This document shows, piece after piece, positions 4,819 to 6,970 of a stretch of DNA of 6,970 nucleotides. Below the pieces are notes generated by a model. That model saw only the letters and a list, made by a program, of their open reading frames with translations. It had not been told where the DNA came from and did not search any database. The stretch covers positions 1 through 6,970 of the forward strand of contig JAJZEU010000143.1 in assembly GCA_021805625.1 (NCBI GenBank), read 5' to 3'. The DNA is from Microcaldota archaeon. Its GTDB lineage: Archaea; Micrarchaeota; Micrarchaeia; Micrarchaeales; CABMGC01. A program made the translations under genes and the position numbers. The stretch's first letter is position 1; each line of letters opens with the position of its first letter.

Positions 4819-5613
4819 CTATCCCCCACCGCTGGCGTAGTGCTTGATCAGCGCTTGCGATGCTTTGTAGCTTGCAAATGCTACCACCAGTATGACAATC
4901 AGCACTTCTGCATAAGTTACAGCGCTTAGCTTTCCGAAGAGCACTTCTGGAGGATAATATGAGGCTATACCTATCGGCAGTACCACAGTAAAGACGAGCA
5001 GCAGGAAGCTTCCGAAGATATTCAGCGGGTAGCTGCCTGCAGTGCTCAGCACACCTATGAGCCTGTTCACGAAGTTTGCGCTCTTGAAGAGATGGTAGGA
5101 GAGCAGGGTGAACATCAGTACAAAAAGTATCAGGGCTACTGTACCCGCCACAACCATTGCAAGGTATGCTGTGAAAGACAGCACAGAAACGCTTATGTGC
5201 AGCATTGCGAAGACGAATATGGCTGCACCTGTCGGAAGACCGCCTACGGCGGTTACATCGCTGAAGCTGGAGAGTAATATTGTTATGGTGCCATATGGCC
5301 TTATCAGATGCGTATCCATCCTGCCCTCGCGCATATTCTGCACCATCATCCAGGGGTTGATCACGACGTAAAGCACACTTACTGCTATAGTAGCTGTGCT
5401 GGATAGGGCCAGTATCTGGTAGTAGCTCCAACCTGCTATGCCGCTCGAGACGCTGTATATTATGGTAAGGGTTATAAGGCCGTACAGGCTCGTGAACGCC
5501 GAGTATACAATCCATATGGCCGACTGCAGCCTGTATATCAGGAAGTACTTGAATGCGTAGAGCTCGTTCAGCAGGAAGAATACTACAGCATGCATAAATG
5601 ATCTATACGACAT
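4819..5613 (-). CDS. ABC-2 type exporter permease 2 (COG3694-like)
   Basis: The protein has 264 residues and about six hydrophobic segments, the usual build of ABC-2 permeases of the COG3694 (DUF990) group. After a short cytoplasmic N-terminus (MSYRSFMHAV), a helix-rich ELYAFKYFLIYRLQSAIWIV segment leads into the membrane. A conserved loop reads MREGRMDTHLIRPYG; the G-x-[LM]-[DE]-x-x-L-x-[KR]-P form is typical of this family, where it is thought to contact the ATPase. The protein should pair with permease 1 and the ATPase as a heteromeric exporter; the substrate is unknown. I chose ATG 5611-5613 because GGTGG lies five bases upstream. A GTG at 5622 would add three residues and overlap the previous gene. 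The stop of permease 1 (5615-5617) is one base away, indicating translational coupling. Confidence 0.82.
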   Translation of the reverse strand: MSYRSFMHAVVFFLLNELYAFKYFLIYRLQSAIWIVYSAFTSLYGLITLTIIYSVSSGIAGWSYYQILALSSTATIAVSVLYVVINPWMMVQNMREGRMDTHLIRPYGTITILLSSFSDVTAVGGLPTGAAIFVFAMLHISVSVLSFTAYLAMVVAGTVALILFVLMFTLLSYHLFKSANFVNRLIGVLSTAGSYPLNIFGSFLLLVFTVVLPIGIASYYPPEVLFGKLSAVTYAEVLIVILVVAFASYKASQALIKHYASGGG

Positions 5614-5614
5614 T

Positions 5615-6424
5615 CTACCCACCGGCCGAGGTTATGTTCTTCCTAACCCTGCTCCATGCAATGGCTGCCACTATGAAGAGCAGGGCAAGCCATGCCAGGC
5701 TAACCGCTATGCTGCTGGCTATCTCGCTGCCGTTCATTATGCCAAGGAAGGTCGCCGCAGGCACGTACAGCATTATTGGAAATGGGGTAAGCATGAGCAT
5801 GCGCAGGACAATGCCCGGGAAAAGGGTGAGCGGCAGTATGCCTCCGCCAAGAAGTATTATGATGCTCCAAGAGGCGTTCATTATGCCCCAGATGTAAGTA
5901 ATCTTCACAGCTAGCATGCCCACCAGGAACCCTATCAGCGTCGCGATGGCGTATCCTATGAGCAGCTCCGCTGTTATCAGAAACACTGTAATAGCAGAGA
6001 CTGGCGCACCGAAGAGCATGTATGCTATAGCAAGAAGGGGCAACATAGCTATGAGCATGGAGAGCAGGTCGTCGGAGAAGGAGCTCATGAAAGCCTGCAG
6101 AGGGTATCTGATAGGCCTGGTATAGGCTGCGGCAACGCCGCCTTCAAGAATGTCCTGCTGCATTGTCTCTGACATGCCCATGTTGATCACCGACCTGAAC
6201 GCGTATACAAGGAAAAAGTAGATGTACATAGTAGGCAGGGTTATGCCCAGTATGCTGCTCGTCTTTGTGAAGTGGTAGATTGCCGTCCATACGAAGATCA
6301 GCAGGGCGGCCTGGACGAACCTTGAGACCAGCGTCATGAGGAAGTCAGCCTTGTAGGCAAGGGTATTCTTGAGCCCTATAACGAACATTGCCAGATAAGG
6401 ATTCGGTCTTCCCGCAAACTGCAC
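5615..6424 (-). CDS. ABC-2 type exporter permease 1 (COG4587-like)
   Basis: The protein has 269 residues from the chosen start and six hydrophobic segments. The N-terminal region has the family signature LKNTLAYKADFLM, and the first loop reads QQDILEGGVAAAYTRPIRYP, the counterpart of the EG-x-L-x-x-x-L-x-[KR]-P loop of ABC-2 permeases. With permease 2 and the upstream ATPase it matches the three-gene COG4586-COG4587-COG3694 exporter cluster known in bacteria and archaea; the substrate is unknown. I chose GTG 6422-6424 because AGGTGA (6434-6429) lies four bases upstream and the ATPase stops at 6429. The ATG at 6469 would add 15 residues (MQSLTNPNPNPRGES) read from a GGATTT repeat in the other gene's frame, which looks unnatural. 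Confidence in the family is high; confidence in the start is moderate. Confidence 0.82.
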   Translation of the reverse strand: MQFAGRPNPYLAMFVIGLKNTLAYKADFLMTLVSRFVQAALLIFVWTAIYHFTKTSSILGITLPTMYIYFFLVYAFRSVINMGMSETMQQDILEGGVAAAYTRPIRYPLQAFMSSFSDDLLSMLIAMLPLLAIAYMLFGAPVSAITVFLITAELLIGYAIATLIGFLVGMLAVKITYIWGIMNASWSIIILLGGGILPLTLFPGIVLRMLMLTPFPIMLYVPAATFLGIMNGSEIASSIAVSLAWLALLFIVAAIAWSRVRKNITSAGG

Positions 6425-6428
6425 GCTC

Positions 6429-6970
6429 TCACCTCTTGGATTTGGATTTGGATTTGTCAAGCTTTGCATAGAACTTGCCGAGTATGGCGCTCAGTCCAGG
6501 CTCCGCTACCCTGTAGTCTATGACGCGGCTGTCGCTCAGCATCTCCATGAAGTCATGATCCTTCAGAACGTGCGGCTCCACCTCGAGCTTCGCAAAGCTC
6601 TTTTTCTTCACTATCACCGTTCCGTAGTCTTCCAGATGCAACTTCGCGTCTCCAGAAAAGCTCAGCTCGACAACCCTTTTGTTGCCGAACATGTGCTCCA
6701 GTCTACTCCTGCTCCCGTCAAACACCAGCCTACCCTTTTCGAGCAGGAAGATCCTCTCTGCTACAGATATGTCTTCCACTATGTGCGTGGTAATCAAGAA
6801 TGTTGTGTGATTGGCCTTCTGCAATGCAAGCATCGTCTCCTTCAGCGCCGCTTTCGACAAGATGTCCACGCCTATTGTGGGCTCGTCCAGGAAAACCAGC
6901 CTTGGCCTGTGCAGCACCGAGGCTACGAAGTTGCACTTCATCTGCTCTCCCAACGACATTTCCCTTACAG
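6429..6970 (-). CDS. ABC exporter ATP-binding protein (COG4586-like), N-terminal part beyond window
   Basis: This is the C-terminal 180 residues of a nucleotide-binding subunit; the frame is open at the right edge, so Walker A and the Q-loop lie outside. Visible motifs are the signature VREMSLGEQMKCN (LSLGQ type), Walker B with its catalytic Glu (LVFLDEPT), the D-loop (IGVD) and the switch His (LITTHIVEDI). After the ATPase core comes a small C-terminal domain (NKRVVELSFSGD to about AEPGLSAILGKFYA), ending much like COG4586 proteins (EPxxxxxIxxxY). The tail KLDKSKSKSKR is encoded by a threefold GGATTT repeat. The protein should hydrolyse ATP as a dimer under the two permeases to drive export. 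The ATG at 6959 is an internal Met in the signature motif, not the true start. Confidence 0.9.
   Translation of the reverse strand, partial: VREMSLGEQMKCNFVASVLHRPRLVFLDEPTIGVDILSKAALKETMLALQKANHTTFLITTHIVEDISVAERIFLLEKGRLVFDGSRSRLEHMFGNKRVVELSFSGDAKLHLEDYGTVIVKKKSFAKLEVEPHVLKDHDFMEMLSDSRVIDYRVAEPGLSAILGKFYAKLDKSKSKSKR
6438..6455. repeat. Threefold GGATTT tandem repeat at the ATPase 3' end
   Basis: Three perfect copies of GGATTT (plus strand) encode the alternating Lys-Ser tail of the ATPase. Six is a multiple of three, so slippage would change tail length without shifting the frame. The repeat also lies just upstream of the ribosome site of permease 1. Confidence 0.7.

Noticed and set aside
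4772..5515. Long minus-strand frame of 247 codons over permease 2
   Set aside because: It is rich in Cys, Arg, His and Ser without domain sense, and lies in another frame of the clear ABC-2 permease; it is a shadow.

Overview
The window looks archaeal. Starts are preceded by TATA-like boxes about 25 bases upstream. One gene appears to give a leaderless transcript. Shine-Dalgarno sites are of the GGTG type, and ATA (Ile) and AGA/AGG (Arg) codons are frequent. The proteins are also archaeal in type: a LonB-like fragment, an IS1341-type TnpB and a two-HTH Lrp-like regulator. A Thermoplasmata-like or DPANN/Micrarchaeota-like genome would fit, but the sequence alone does not settle the lineage.

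Layout: (1) Bases 1-110, minus strand, encode a recognisable piece of archaeal LonB, running off the left edge. Its homology stops abruptly at base 110. Just upstream, in another frame, is a short coding stretch with a motif like the C-terminal splicing block of an intein. I read this as a broken lon gene with a decayed intein or other insertion. (2) Bases 113-727 are AT-rich, with no convincing intact gene, and end in the left flank of an insertion element. (3) Bases 728-1978 encode a TnpB of the IS200/IS605 (IS1341) kind without a transposase partner, with matching hairpin motifs at both ends. One zinc-binding cysteine is replaced by tyrosine, and the RuvC-II position carries GDL rather than EDL. 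(4) A two-HTH Lrp/AsnC-like regulator (minus) and an EamA-family transporter with an extra cytoplasmic C-terminal domain (plus) are transcribed divergently. A 20-base inverted repeat lies in their shared promoter region. (5) A small ankyrin-like gene (minus) has its own promoter. (6) An ABC-2 exporter operon (minus) runs in from the right edge: ATPase (partial), permease 1, permease 2, tightly packed.

How the genes work together: the three ABC genes should form one membrane exporter, with a dimeric ATPase and two different six-helix permeases. The regulator probably controls itself and the divergent EamA transporter through the shared palindrome; its ligand is unknown. The left third looks like a site of repeated insertion and decay. 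There are no rRNA or tRNA genes, no CRISPR array and no replication origin that I can see.
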